A DNA stretch of 64,000 bases. It comes from Streptomyces liliifuscus. GTDB lineage: Bacteria; Actinomycetota; Actinomycetes; Streptomycetales; Streptomycetaceae. Below are positions 8,120-17,229 of the stretch, in pieces. The position numbers and the translations under genes were made by a program. The notes beneath the pieces were generated by a model, which had not been told where the DNA came from, searched no databases, and worked only from the letters and a program-made list of their open reading frames with translations. Position 1 is the stretch's first letter, and the number at the start of each line of letters is the position of its first letter. The stretch is taken from the NCBI RefSeq assembly GCF_016598615.1, contig NZ_CP066831.1:6758001-6822000 (forward strand). Direction: 5' to 3'.

Positions 8120-8791
8120 ATGACTGATCCGGAACCGAGAGCAGCCCGCAGCAGCCGAGGGACAACCGGAGCCTGGCCCCTGATCCGCGCCGAGCGAACG
8201 GCACTGGCGGCCGATGTCACGGACCTGACCGACGAGCAGTGGAAAACGCGCTCGCTCTGCACCGAGCTGACGGTGCGCGAGGTGCTGGCGCACCTCACCG
8301 CGGGTGCGAGCCTCAACTCCGTACGCTGGCTGGCGGGTGTGATCCGCTGCCGGTTCGACTTCGACAAACAGGTGGCGATGCGGCTGGCCGAGCAGCTGGG
8401 CGCCACCCCGGCGGACACACTGGAGAGATTCCGACGGGTGGTCCCGAGCACGACCAAGCCTCCCCTCCCCACCCTGGCCATGCTGGGCGAGACGATCGTC
8501 CACGGAGAGGACATCCGACGCCCGCTGGGCATGGTCCGCGACCACCCGATCGAGACGGTCACGAAGGTGGCCGAGTACTACCGGGGCTCGGACCTCGTGG
8601 TCCTCGCCAAGGGACGCATCGACGGCCTGAGACTCACCGCGACGGACGGCCCTTTCACGACAGGCACCGGCCCGCTGGTCTCAGGTACGACCCTGGCCCT
8701 GGTGATGGCGATGACGGGGCGCGCGGCGTACTGCGACGACCTGGAGGGCGACGGAGTGGAGCTGCTCCGGACCCGCTGCGAGACGACGTGA
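8120..8791 (+). CDS. Maleylpyruvate isomerase-family mycothiol-dependent enzyme (DinB-like)
   Basis: A 223-residue protein of the mycothiol-dependent DinB/maleylpyruvate-isomerase superfamily. Evidence is the conserved N-terminal pattern (ERTALAADVTDLTDEQWKTRSLCTELTVREVLAHLTAGA), with His in VLAHLT, and the second His in ETIVHGEDIRRPLG, both usual metal ligands. These enzymes use mycothiol for detoxification-type chemistry, but the substrate of this one is unknown. It is divergent from the sigma/PASTA operon with about 145 bp between starts. Confidence 0.85.
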   Translation: MTDPEPRAARSSRGTTGAWPLIRAERTALAADVTDLTDEQWKTRSLCTELTVREVLAHLTAGASLNSVRWLAGVIRCRFDFDKQVAMRLAEQLGATPADTLERFRRVVPSTTKPPLPTLAMLGETIVHGEDIRRPLGMVRDHPIETVTKVAEYYRGSDLVVLAKGRIDGLRLTATDGPFTTGTGPLVSGTTLALVMAMTGRAAYCDDLEGDGVELLRTRCETT

Positions 8792-8938
8792 CGCGAGGAA
8801 CCCAGGCAGCTTCTGTCACGAGGTACGCCGTGCAATCGCAGCGGAGCAGGCGCACTCTGGAGGAAGGTGGAAGCAGCGGAAGGCAGCTGGAAGACGGCTG
8901 GAGGGCAGCTGGAAACAGCGGCTCCGGAGGTGATCGTG

Positions 8939-9214
8939 ATGACGATGAAGACCGCTGTCGGATGGCACATAGAGCTGGAATTCGACGAGGACGACAACCG
9001 CACGCGCGCAGCCGCCCTAGTGCGCCTCCCCGACGGAAGCGAGGTACGGGCCCACGGCTACGCGAGCCGCCACCCCTCCGACTCCAACCAGCCGAGGGTG
9101 GGCGAGGAAGTAGCCGGCGCCAGGGCCTTGAACGAACTGGCGATGAAACTCCTGACCAAGGCCCACGACGAAATTGACGAGGCCTCGGGCCGAACATCAC
9201 ACCCACTGACGTGA
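8939..9214 (+). CDS. DUF1876-family small protein
   Basis: A 91-residue cytoplasmic protein matching DUF1876, a dsRBD-like fold common in actinobacteria. The hallmark is the start KTAVGWHIELEFDEDDNRTRAAALVRLPDG, then the ARALNELAMKLL helix. Its function is unknown. ATG 8939 follows GGAGGTGATC at a good distance; ATG 8945 is also possible. It lies 147 bp downstream of the maleylpyruvate-isomerase-like gene and is convergent with the HNH gene. Confidence 0.82.
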   Translation: MTMKTAVGWHIELEFDEDDNRTRAAALVRLPDGSEVRAHGYASRHPSDSNQPRVGEEVAGARALNELAMKLLTKAHDEIDEASGRTSHPLT

Positions 9215-9224
9215 GCGGCCTCGC

Positions 9225-10577
9225 TCACTCGCGGTAGACGGGCGGGGTGTTGACATACGTATGCCCGGTCGGCGCGGTCCAGACGGCGTCCCCGGTACGG
9301 GCATCCCTGCCCACTCTCCACCCCGGATGATGAGTCTTGAGCCGATGATGCCGCCGACACAGCGGCTGAAGATTCTCGGGAGTGGTGGGCCCGCCCCGCT
9401 CAGGACGAGCATGGTCAAAAGCCCGAACATGATCGAGATCGCAACGCGAGGCAGGCATCCGACAACTGGGAAACGCACAGTACTGATCCCGAGCAACCAC
9501 ATGCCGCGCGGTCTCCGCGGTCGGCTTGTAGGTAGTGGGATCGCTCTTCACGAGCAGCCCACCAGCAGGCTGAACAAGAAGCCGCCGCCATACGGTCCCG
9601 GCGGCGAAGGCGATGTCCCGAACCTGACTGGCGGTGACTGGGCCGTACCCCTTCAGCTCACCCGGCCCGTCATCAACGCCCATAAGCACATCAATCGGCA
9701 CGGTGACGTGAACAACAGCGGTGGTGGAAGGGGCCCCACGCGCTCCATTCCGCGGCTGCTGGACCACCAGGTCGTACAACGCATCGACCCGCTTCTGATC
9801 CAACGTACGCCCCTCGTCCCCGTACCCAAGGGCGTACGCCTCCACGACCTGCTCCATCACGGCGGCGCGCTGGGCGGGCAACACGGCCCCGAACAAGGCC
9901 ATCCCATCCTCCTGCGGATAGGACAACAACTTCCGCTCCCGCACGCGCTGCTGATGACGACCCTCAGCCCCCTCGGGATCAACCCGAAGAACCTGCCGCC
10001 GCACAGCGGCCCGAGTCTGCCCAGCAGCCTGCCGAGGCATCTTCTCGACGAGCGCACGCTCGACCTCCCCAGCCACGTCCACCGCCAACGCAGCACACTG
10101 CTCGGCCACGATCCTGGCCTGCTGATACGAGATCTCCCCATCGGCCAGCAACCCGAGGGTCGCCGGATGCCGAGCCGTCAGCAACCGAGCAGTCTCCAAC
10201 CGCTGAGCAGCAGTGGAATTGGCCAACTTCAAGGCGCAGGCAACTTCTTCAACGGCACAGTCCCACTCACCGAGAAAAACGGCATCCATATCAGAACCCA
10301 CAGCAGGAACATCGGCCGACGCCGACCCCTCGGTGTGATCGGAAATGAAGGCCAACAACTCAACCTGCTTGGCCTGCAACCAAGCCAGATGCCGCTCCAC
10401 AACGGCAAGCGCATCAATCCGCCCCCGAGGAGAAAGCCACGCACCCTTCAAATCATCAAGAGCAGCAGCGGTCTCACCACAGGGAGCCTGCTCCCGGAGG
10501 AGCGCGGCCCAGGCATCCAAAGACTCCGCGGCCACGTCAGTGGAGAAGGGCACTCCTCCCGGAACCACTTCGCTCAC
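9225..10577 (-). CDS. DUF222 / HNH endonuclease-domain protein (13E12-repeat type)
   Basis: A protein of about 450 residues. The N-terminal two thirds match DUF222 (LDALAVVERHLAWLQAKQVELLAFI, then LLADGEISYQQARIVAEQC). The C-terminal end is an HNH nuclease: CAFPSCRMPASRCDLDHV with the CxxxC pair and DH, then NLQPLCRRHHRLKTH. Such genes are often found in repeats and near mobile DNA; the biological role is unproven. GTG 10577 is preferred; the frame extends to GTG 10601, which would bring in a rare in-frame TTA leucine codon. An inverted repeat at 10617-10643 lies just upstream. Codon use is less extreme in GC than in neighbours. Confidence 0.85.
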   Translation of the reverse strand: MSEVVPGGVPFSTDVAAESLDAWAALLREQAPCGETAAALDDLKGAWLSPRGRIDALAVVERHLAWLQAKQVELLAFISDHTEGSASADVPAVGSDMDAVFLGEWDCAVEEVACALKLANSTAAQRLETARLLTARHPATLGLLADGEISYQQARIVAEQCAALAVDVAGEVERALVEKMPRQAAGQTRAAVRRQVLRVDPEGAEGRHQQRVRERKLLSYPQEDGMALFGAVLPAQRAAVMEQVVEAYALGYGDEGRTLDQKRVDALYDLVVQQPRNGARGAPSTTAVVHVTVPIDVLMGVDDGPGELKGYGPVTASQVRDIAFAAGTVWRRLLVQPAGGLLVKSDPTTYKPTAETARHVVARDQYCAFPSCRMPASRCDLDHVRAFDHARPERGGPTTPENLQPLCRRHHRLKTHHPGWRVGRDARTGDAVWTAPTGHTYVNTPPVYRE

Positions 10578-10616
10578 AGTTAACGCACCCCCCGCTGCCA
10601 CGCCCCGAGATCACAC

Positions 10617-10643
10617 CAACTCACCTTCCCACCAGGTGAGTTG
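10617..10643. promoter_or_regulatory. 10-bp inverted repeat upstream of the HNH gene
   Basis: CAACTCACCT at 10617-10626 and its exact complement AGGTGAGTTG at 10634-10643 are separated by seven bases. They lie about 40 bp upstream of the HNH start and could be an operator or a small hairpin in its leader. No T-run follows, so a terminator is less likely. Confidence 0.5.
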
Positions 10644-10910
10644 ACTCCTTCAATTCTCCTTCACTCAACGTGATAAGACCAGGTCAGCCAAGTAATCGAA
10701 AGGGTGAAAGAAAGGACCCATGCAGGGAACCCTCGGCGGCCCCGCACACCCGCACGTATAGAACCCCCCGCTACCCGAAAGCCGCTAAGCCACCCGGCGT
10801 GCTGGCGAGACGCAACCGCGCCCGAAGACCCCGCCCCACACCCAATCCCACCCGCGCCGCACGCCTACCCGGGGACCCCACTCTCCCCGGCCGCCCGCTC
10901 GCTTCCACCC

Positions 10911-11003
10911 CGTGATTCCGTGGGCCGAGTCAAGGGTGAAGCGAAGCGAAATCGCCGCAGGCGACGGCCAAAGGCCGCCCTTTACACGGCCCACGGAATC
11001 ACG
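10911..11003. repeat. 93-bp palindromic intergenic element (MITE/REP-like)
   Basis: Perfect 17-bp terminal inverted repeats, CGTGATTCCGTGGGCCG at 10911-10927 and its complement at 10987-11003, enclose 59 bp. The interior holds further short palindromes (CGGCCAAAGGCCG, CGCCGCAGGCG) and the run GCGAAGCGAAATCGCC. No transposase frame fits and no clear target duplication is visible. It lies in the gene-free stretch 10602-11155 between HNH and membrane-protein genes. The rest of that stretch (10644-10910 and 11004-11155) shows no convincing gene or RNA. Confidence 0.75.
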
Positions 11004-11155
11004 ACACTGAAAAAGAAGCGGGCGGCCCCACGGCACCTTCGCAACCCAGGTTCACCAACACCACCCGGACAGCGACTCGACCAAGCCATCAAGACTTACT
11101 CGGCCAACCCACGCACCCTCGCGCCGCCACCCCACCCCTCCAAGTCGGCGCGGAG

Positions 11156-11725
11156 TTACTGCTCAGAGTCCGCGCGAGATTGCGGCACCACATCACGCCG
11201 GGCGGATTCTCCCGCTATTCCGAGATTCTGCCGAGCATGCTCGTGGAAATTGTTGAGGGTGACCAACCATTCGTTGGCGCGCTCGTGCCACATGTCCTGG
11301 GTGATCTCTTCGGCGCCCCGGGCCGGCCGTTCCAGCTGCCACAGCCGACCGTTGAGATCGTGGGCAGCCTGTACGGTCGCCGCGTCGCCCAGCAGCATCA
11401 CCCGCTCAAAGGCGTGCGACCGATCCCCCTCGGCCGCCCTCATCTCGGCCAGCAGAGCATCACGAGCCGCCGGATCACTGTCGTCCCACTGCGGGGTGAA
11501 CACCTGCTGTGCGCACCGATAGACGTGCTTGACGGCCGCGACGTAAGCGACGTACGAGTCGAGGCGGTGCGCGTCCCACCGAACGCGCAGATCACGCTCG
11601 AACCGATCCCGCTCGGTCAGCCGAGTAGTGAGGTAGGACCCCGCGGCCCCCGCCATGACCGCGCCCACCGTGACCAGCTGCTCAGCAAACCCCACGTCGA
11701 CCCCTGGATCCCTATCGGCCATCAT
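11156..11725 (-). CDS. Hypothetical protein with N-terminal membrane segment
   Basis: A 189-residue protein. Residues 12-35 (GFAEQLVTVGAVMAGAAGSYL) form one membrane helix, followed by a basic amphipathic stretch (TTRLTERDRFERDLRVRWDAHRLDSYVAYVAAVKHVYR) and long helices to the end. This pattern, a short anchor plus a cytoplasmic helical region beginning RDRFERDLRVRWD, is common in Streptomyces proteins of unknown function. Two adjacent Met codons start the frame. It stands alone, 247 bp downstream of the DUF397 gene on the same strand, so co-transcription is uncertain. Confidence 0.7.
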   Translation of the reverse strand: MMADRDPGVDVGFAEQLVTVGAVMAGAAGSYLTTRLTERDRFERDLRVRWDAHRLDSYVAYVAAVKHVYRCAQQVFTPQWDDSDPAARDALLAEMRAAEGDRSHAFERVMLLGDAATVQAAHDLNGRLWQLERPARGAEEITQDMWHERANEWLVTLNNFHEHARQNLGIAGESARRDVVPQSRADSEQ

Positions 11726-11972
11726 CCGGTCACAGTTCGAGGCCCCCGGCCCCGATACCAGTGGGCGAGGAATCCACCACCGTCCGCCCAGACTCTGGAA
11801 TTTCGCGCGCCAGACTACCCCTCGCCATGGACCGCATCAGTGACAGGCCACTCCACGCGCAACGCCTACGCGCCATGGACCATCGTTGGCTCCACCGGCT
11901 AGGCGGACCCACCGCTGATCGCCACGGGAGGGGGCTCTGGTCGCCGCGTGTTCTCGACCGCAACTCGGCAGC

Positions 11973-12191
11973 TCAGCCTGCCGCGAGAGCATCGCCATCC
12001 AAGGCCCGTATGAAGGCCCGCCAGGCGTGAACGCGAATGGTGAGCACGGGGCCACGACTGTCCTTGGAGTCGCGTACGAGGGCCCCGCCGACGGCGTGGG
12101 CGCACTCGACGCACTCACCGCCCGCGCCGTTGCTGTAAGAGGACTTGAACCACGATGAGGGGTCCCGGGGAGCAGGCCGCGCAATGCTCAT
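11973..12191 (-). CDS. DUF397 (BldB-like) small protein
   Basis: A 72-residue protein with the DUF397 signature: WFKSSYSNGAGGECVECA, then VRDSKDSRGPVLTI and a C-terminal FIRAL. DUF397 proteins pair with XRE regulators and act in developmental or antibiotic control, often as antagonists or antitoxin-like partners. It overlaps the upstream XRE gene by 4 bp (12188-12191), showing translational coupling. Together with the divergent RsbW-like gene at 13264 it makes a WhiJ/AbaA-type trio. Confidence 0.93.
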   Translation of the reverse strand: MSIARPAPRDPSSWFKSSYSNGAGGECVECAHAVGGALVRDSKDSRGPVLTIRVHAWRAFIRALDGDALAAG

Positions 12192-13036
12192 CTTGCGTAT
12201 TCCTTAAGAATGGACTTGATCAGCTCGGCGGAGCGCTGAGGGCTCAGGGCAGCTGCCCTCAAGCCGTCGAACGCCCTCGTGTACTCACGCACATGATGCT
12301 CCCCTTCCAGGTAGACGGCATCGGTGATGCCGTCCCGGTACACGATGTCCGGGTCCTCCTGGTCGGGGAAGCCGAGCATGGTGAACGATCCCGTGGCCGG
12401 GTAGGTGCCTGAGTCGAACGGGAGGACCTGCAATGTGACGCTCGGCAACTCCGATGACTCCAGGATGCGTTCGAGCTGTTCTCTCATCAGCGCCCGCTCC
12501 CCGATGACATTGCGGAGAGACCCTTCGTTCACGACGAACCAGGCATCCGGGGCCTCGGGTCGCGTCAGCATGGCCTGGCGCTCCATGCGTACGCGCACCG
12601 CGCGATCGATGTCCTGGGCGGGCAGATGTGCACCCGTCTTGTGAAGTTCGCAGGCGTACGCCGGGGTCTGCATGAGCCCGGGGAGCAACTCGCACTGGTA
12701 CTGACGGAACGTGGAGGCTTCCTGCTCCAGGCCGATGTAGATGGAGAACCACTGGGGCACCCCCGATCCGTGCTCCTGCCACCAGCCGCGCGTCTTGGCC
12801 TGCCTCGCAAGAGACTTCAGGAACTCGCGCAGTTCGTCGCCGGTCTCGTAGAAGCGGCACAGCGCATCGATGTCGGACGGCTGGACCCTGCCGCTTCCCG
12901 TCTCCATCCGATTGACCTTGGAGCCACTCCAGTCCAGTGCCGAACCGACTTGGGCGCAGGTGAGGGCGTTGGCCTCGCGCAGCTTCTTCAGCTCGATCGA
13001 GAGGCGACGACGGCGTGCCGTCGGTGAACCTGCCAT
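12188..13036 (-). CDS. XRE-family regulator with DUF5753 domain (WhiJ-like)
   Basis: A 282-residue regulator. The N-terminal HTH is LSIELKKLREANALTCAQVGSALDWSGSKVNRMETG; the rest is the DUF5753 ligand-type domain (FSIYIGLEQEASTFRQYQCELLPGLMQTPAYA, later TLQVLPFDSGTYPATGSFTML). ATG 13036 was chosen because upstream residues are not family-like. It is coupled to DUF397 by a 4-bp overlap. In Streptomyces such pairs (WhiJ, AbaA-like) regulate development or secondary metabolism. It is divergent from the RsbW-like gene, and the 227 bp between them must contain both promoters. Confidence 0.93.
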   Translation of the reverse strand: MAGSPTARRRRLSIELKKLREANALTCAQVGSALDWSGSKVNRMETGSGRVQPSDIDALCRFYETGDELREFLKSLARQAKTRGWWQEHGSGVPQWFSIYIGLEQEASTFRQYQCELLPGLMQTPAYACELHKTGAHLPAQDIDRAVRVRMERQAMLTRPEAPDAWFVVNEGSLRNVIGERALMREQLERILESSELPSVTLQVLPFDSGTYPATGSFTMLGFPDQEDPDIVYRDGITDAVYLEGEHHVREYTRAFDGLRAAALSPQRSAELIKSILKEYAR

Positions 13037-13263
13037 TCCCAACACCCTTCTCGGTAACCGGCGTTCAGTCTCGTGCCAAGGGGCGGGCTTGCCAATCACT
13101 CGGAAGTGGGAATCCCGCCGTGCACATTGCACGACGGGATACGCGGACGCCATCCTGGCAAGCAACGCCACTCACTGTGAGCGTTCGTGACACTCCGCCG
13201 ATCATCTGGAGCCGGCGGCGACGGCGAGCGACGAGAGGGGACCCGGTGATTCAGGAAGCGTGC

Positions 13264-13908
13264 ATGTCCCGGAAGCCATGGGACTTGGCCTTCACGGCCG
13301 AACCCGAGGAGGTGGCAGCCCTGCGCCGCATCATGAGGCTGCACCTGGGGGTCTGGGGCCTGCACGAAGTCACCGACGACGCCCAACTCTGCGTTAGCGA
13401 GCTCGTGTCCAACGTAATTACGCACGTTGGTCCCGGCACTCCGACCACTCTCGCTGTCTCTATGAACGGCACTCATCTGCGTATCGAGGTCCACGACCCC
13501 GGCGCCCGAGCCCTTCCGACGCTCCTTAGCTCGGACCTCGATGCCGAGTCGGGGCGGGGCATGGCACTCATCGATGCCACCGCCGACCGCTGGGGCGTCC
13601 AACTCCTGGCTGACCGCAAAGTGACATGGTGCGAGCTCTCCACCAGCCTGACCACGCCCAACGGGCACGGCGGAGGATCCCGTGTGGCAAGAGCCGAGGG
13701 AATGCTCGATCTGTATCGGGCAGCAAAGTCGCCGCGAACAGCAGTCGCAAGTTCGCTGAGCATGGCCACGGCAGAGGAAGCGGCGATCCATGCCATCGCC
13801 GACCTCCTGCACTGGCTTCGAGCGCATGGCCGTGATGCGGATGAAGCGCTCGACCGAGCCCAGACGCACTTCGAGGCTGAAGTTGGCCTCGTAGGCGAAT
13901 CGATGTGA
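13264..13908 (+). CDS. RsbW-like ATP-binding protein (HATPase_c_2)
   Basis: A 214-residue protein. Residues 10-130 show the anti-sigma-kinase type HATPase fold: N-box DDAQLCVSELVSNVITHVG, G1 box EVHDPGA, G2 box ESGRGMALIDATADRWG. The last 75 residues form an extra helical tail (ATAEEAAIHAIADLLHWLRAHG) not usual in minimal RsbW proteins. ATG 13264 and in-frame GTG 13246 (after AGAGGGG) are both plausible starts. Divergence from XRE/DUF397 genes is the standard arrangement for this Streptomyces trio. The stop is only 3 bp from the end of the convergent helicase gene. Confidence 0.9.
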   Translation: MSRKPWDLAFTAEPEEVAALRRIMRLHLGVWGLHEVTDDAQLCVSELVSNVITHVGPGTPTTLAVSMNGTHLRIEVHDPGARALPTLLSSDLDAESGRGMALIDATADRWGVQLLADRKVTWCELSTSLTTPNGHGGGSRVARAEGMLDLYRAAKSPRTAVASSLSMATAEEAAIHAIADLLHWLRAHGRDADEALDRAQTHFEAEVGLVGESM

Positions 13909-13911
13909 GTG

Positions 13912-16900
13912 TCACCCCGCCACGATTGCCGAGTACGTCCAGACATCCGCTGGGATCTCGTGCCTCAGCTTCCATGTGATTGCCATCGGCTTGCTTCCCG
14001 TGTGGCCGTCGTACTCGGCCGGGCCGAGCAGCATCCAGGGTTGAGCTCCTCCGATATCAGTGCTCTTGTAGCGGCGCACAAAGAGCAGAACGTGACTGCC
14101 CTCAGTGGTGTGATGCTGGTAGCGGAGCCCGGTCGGGGAGGTGTCCGAGGTCTGGTTTTGGGACTCCCAATGGAAGGCAGTCTCGCTCAGTGCGTAGTCG
14201 TGATAGCGGGTCTGCGGAGAGAAGTCTTTCTCGTCCTTCTCTAGCGTGATGAGGAGAGCGTCGGTCTTGTGCGACTCGCACCACTTCACACCCTCGCGGA
14301 AGTCGCCTGGCATGAAGCCGCCGATGTAGGACTGGCCAAGGGCGGGAAGGATCTCCTCGCGGCTGTAAGAGGCGTGCACGGTCAGTGGGACGCCGTTCTG
14401 CCCGCCAATCCCTAGCAGTGGGACCGGGACGTGCTCGGTGTGATCGAGGTTGTATGCCAGCACCTGGCGTAGCTCGCTGCGGATGGCGTGCTGCTTGCGC
14501 AGAGTTGCAAATCCGGCGTCGTAGTGTGCGAAGCCCTTGCGGGTGATGCCTCCGAGCGGCCACAGCTGGAAGAAGAGCATGCGGGCGTAGGCCTGCCCCT
14601 GCTCGTCGAGTTCGGTGTAGAGGGGGGCGTCGTCTTCCAACATCCGTGTGTACGCTGCTACTCGGAGCGGGTCATCCACGTGGAGGAAGGCGGAGATTCG
14701 CTTGAGTAGTGCTGCTTCACTTTCCGGTTCCGCACCCTTCAACAGGCCAGAGCGGCGCAGCAGCCCAGTCCATGAGTTGCCGTTTCCTCGGTAGAGCTCT
14801 TTTAGTTCGCGCCCGCTCTCGCGGAGATAGTGGCTCAGCTTCGGTTCGGAATAGTCTGCGACCTCGCGCGCCAGGGCAGTAACGTTGACGCCGATCTGTT
14901 CCTTGATGTTGGCGATGATGGTCTTCTTCGCCTTCTCCTCAAGGAGGATCTGGCAGCCGGACGGAAGCTGCGGGAAGTCATGCTCGATGTTGTCCAGGAG
15001 TCGCTTGCGGGTCAGGTTCGTGAGCGCTCGGAACTGATTCTCGAAGCGAAACTCCTTGCGATGCTGCCCGATGAAGTCCAGCACGGTCAGCACCGCTTTG
15101 TCCTCGGTGCGGCGAAGGCCCCGGCCGAGCTGCTGGAGGAACACCGTTGCGCTTGAGGTGGGGCGGAGCAGAAGCAGCGTGTCTACATCAGGGATGTCGA
15201 GGCCCTCGTTGAAGAGATCGACGGAGAAGATCGCCTGTAGGGACCCGGACTTGAGGTCAGCCAGTGCCTGCTTGCGTTGCTCGGCTGGACTCTCGCCGGA
15301 CAAGGCAATGGCGTTGAGGCCAGCAACGCGGAAGTGCTTCGCCATGAAGTGCGCGTGCTTGACTGACACGCAGAAGCCCAGTGCCCGCATGGCACCGGGC
15401 TCCACGAGCTTTTCTTCAACGGCCTTCACGACCAGCCGTGCCCGTGCGTCATTGCCGGTCAGTACGTTGCTCAAATCACTTGCGTCGTACGCTCCGCGGC
15501 CCCACTTCACCGTACTCAGATCGGTGTTGTCGCTGATTCCGAAGTAGTGAAAGGGGCTGAGTAGATCATTCTCCAAAGCCTCCCATAGCCGCATCTCGGC
15601 AGCGATCCGGCCGTCGAAGAACTCGTCTTGGATGTTCTTTCCATCCATACGCTCAGGCGTCGCTGTCAGCCCAAGCAGCTCCAATGGATGGAAGTGATCG
15701 AGGATCTTCCGATACGTCGGTGAGGTCCCGTGATGGAATTCGTCGATCACGATCATGTCGAAATGATCAGGGGAAAGCTGGTCGAGAGCGCGTGCGTTCA
15801 GTGATTGCACGCTGGCGAAGACATGCGTCCACCGCTCTGGGATTTCCCCGCTGTGGAGAGACTCGCCGAAGTTCGGGTCTACCAAGACGTCTTGATAGGT
15901 TCGCAAGGACTGCTGCAAGATCTCCTTGCGGTGGGCGACGAATAGTAGCCGCAGGTCACGTCCGTGCTTCTTGCGTAGCTGCTTGTAATCGAGTGCAGCC
16001 ATCACAGTCTTGCCGGTTCCAGTAGCCGCCACTAGAAGATTTCGGTGTCGGTCGTGCACCTCCCGATCGACTTCTAGCCGCTCCAACATGTCGCGCTGAT
16101 GTGCGTAGGGCCGCACCTCAAGACCGGACAGCGTGATACCGCGGTCCACGGCTGGCTTTGAAGAGGTGCCTCCGGCGATCGCCAAGGCTTCCTGTAGGCG
16201 AGTTCCATCAGCTTCGGGGTCGTATGTCTCGAAGGACGGGTCACTCCAGTACGCCTCGAAGGTTGCCTCGAATTTTCGGAGTACATCGGGCGTGGCGATG
16301 GAAGACAGTCGAACATTCCACTCCAGACCATCGAGCAGTGCGGCTTTTGAGAGGTTGGAGCTCCCGACGTACGCCGTGTCGTAACCGCTCCTGCGACGGA
16401 ATAGCCAAGCTTTGGCGTGAAGCCGTGTCGACCGTGTCTCGTAGTTGACCTTGACTTCGGCGTTGAAATCTTGCACCAAACGATCCAGAGCGCGACGCTC
16501 GGTTGCTCCGATGTACGTCGTCGTGATGACGCGTATGGGTACGTCCCGCTCATGGGCTGCTTTGAGGGACTGCTCGATGATGCGCAGACCGTGCCACTTC
16601 ACGAAGGCGCAGAGGAGATCGACCCGGTCGGTGGTGGCGAGCTCGGCGCGCAGTTCGAAGCCGAGACTGGGGTCCTCTGGCGAGTTGGTTATCAGCGCTG
16701 TGTCGGAGAGTGGGATAGCCGGGCGGACGGCGAAGACACCCGGTGCCTCCTGCCGTGTTAGCGCTAGGAGTTGGCGCGGTCCTTCGGCGACCACGTCCAC
16801 CCATTCCTTCGCCCCTTCAAGAGTGCCGATGGACTCCAGGAGGTGGTTCGCCGCGTGCACCCGCTCCGCAGCTGGGAGGGTGTTCAGTACGCGTCGAACA

Positions 16901-17073
16901 GCTCCGGCGACGTGTCTTGCCAGAACATGGGGAACCGATTCGGCTCCCACAGCCTCGTGTACCGGGTGCCATCCCAGGGCGGCGAGTTCCTTCAGCCTCT
17001 GCTCGCACCGCAGCGTGATGAGCTCCTCGTACACACCCGCGACGGGCTGCGACAGGTCTCCCGGCTCAGACAC
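13912..17073 (-). CDS. PLD-nuclease / SF2 helicase / DUF3427 protein, probable SauUSI-like type IV restriction enzyme
   Basis: A 1053-residue protein. In order: an N-terminal helical region; a phospholipase D-type nuclease half-site (RLHAKAWLF with His219 and Lys221, then YVGSSNLS with Asn240); a superfamily-2 helicase core (Walker A ATGTGKT with Lys355, DEFH at 444-447, TATP at 470-473, QLGRGLRR at 648-655); and a C-terminal DUF3427-like region from about 690. This order is that of SauUSI, an ATP-dependent enzyme cutting DNA with 5-methyl or 5-hydroxymethylcytosine. GTG 17073 was chosen because AAGGGGG lies six bases upstream; the frame extends to 17502, beyond the divergent gene's start. 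GC content is visibly lower than in flanks. Target modification is inferred. Confidence 0.88.
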   Translation of the reverse strand: MSEPGDLSQPVAGVYEELITLRCEQRLKELAALGWHPVHEAVGAESVPHVLARHVAGAVRRVLNTLPAAERVHAANHLLESIGTLEGAKEWVDVVAEGPRQLLALTRQEAPGVFAVRPAIPLSDTALITNSPEDPSLGFELRAELATTDRVDLLCAFVKWHGLRIIEQSLKAAHERDVPIRVITTTYIGATERRALDRLVQDFNAEVKVNYETRSTRLHAKAWLFRRRSGYDTAYVGSSNLSKAALLDGLEWNVRLSSIATPDVLRKFEATFEAYWSDPSFETYDPEADGTRLQEALAIAGGTSSKPAVDRGITLSGLEVRPYAHQRDMLERLEVDREVHDRHRNLLVAATGTGKTVMAALDYKQLRKKHGRDLRLLFVAHRKEILQQSLRTYQDVLVDPNFGESLHSGEIPERWTHVFASVQSLNARALDQLSPDHFDMIVIDEFHHGTSPTYRKILDHFHPLELLGLTATPERMDGKNIQDEFFDGRIAAEMRLWEALENDLLSPFHYFGISDNTDLSTVKWGRGAYDASDLSNVLTGNDARARLVVKAVEEKLVEPGAMRALGFCVSVKHAHFMAKHFRVAGLNAIALSGESPAEQRKQALADLKSGSLQAIFSVDLFNEGLDIPDVDTLLLLRPTSSATVFLQQLGRGLRRTEDKAVLTVLDFIGQHRKEFRFENQFRALTNLTRKRLLDNIEHDFPQLPSGCQILLEEKAKKTIIANIKEQIGVNVTALAREVADYSEPKLSHYLRESGRELKELYRGNGNSWTGLLRRSGLLKGAEPESEAALLKRISAFLHVDDPLRVAAYTRMLEDDAPLYTELDEQGQAYARMLFFQLWPLGGITRKGFAHYDAGFATLRKQHAIRSELRQVLAYNLDHTEHVPVPLLGIGGQNGVPLTVHASYSREEILPALGQSYIGGFMPGDFREGVKWCESHKTDALLITLEKDEKDFSPQTRYHDYALSETAFHWESQNQTSDTSPTGLRYQHHTTEGSHVLLFVRRYKSTDIGGAQPWMLLGPAEYDGHTGSKPMAITWKLRHEIPADVWTYSAIVAG

Positions 17074-17183
17074 GCTGATCCCCCTTGATCGCTCAGGCAA
17101 CTGCGCCCATGTGTAACAGAGACCACTGACACCGGGCGAGGAGGGCTGATTCGGAACCTCCATGCGCCACAACCAGTCAACTC

Positions 17184-17229
17184 TTGATAAGGGTTTGACA
17201 TCAGTGATCGATTTCGCTCCAGTGGAGCC
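17184..17229 (+). promoter_or_regulatory. Possible promoter of the SRA-HNH gene
   Basis: The 156 bp between the two divergent restriction genes contain TTGATA at 17184-17189 and a consensus TTGACA at 17195-17200. The latter is at a distance that would put a start of transcription at or near the GTG at 17230, so a leaderless transcript is possible. The matching -10 (near 17218) is weak. No other site was recognised in this gap. Confidence 0.35.

Noticed and set aside
10785..11036. 83-codon minus frame across the palindromic element
   Set aside because: It depends on the inverted repeat sequence, has no ribosome site and a Gly/Arg/Trp-rich product.
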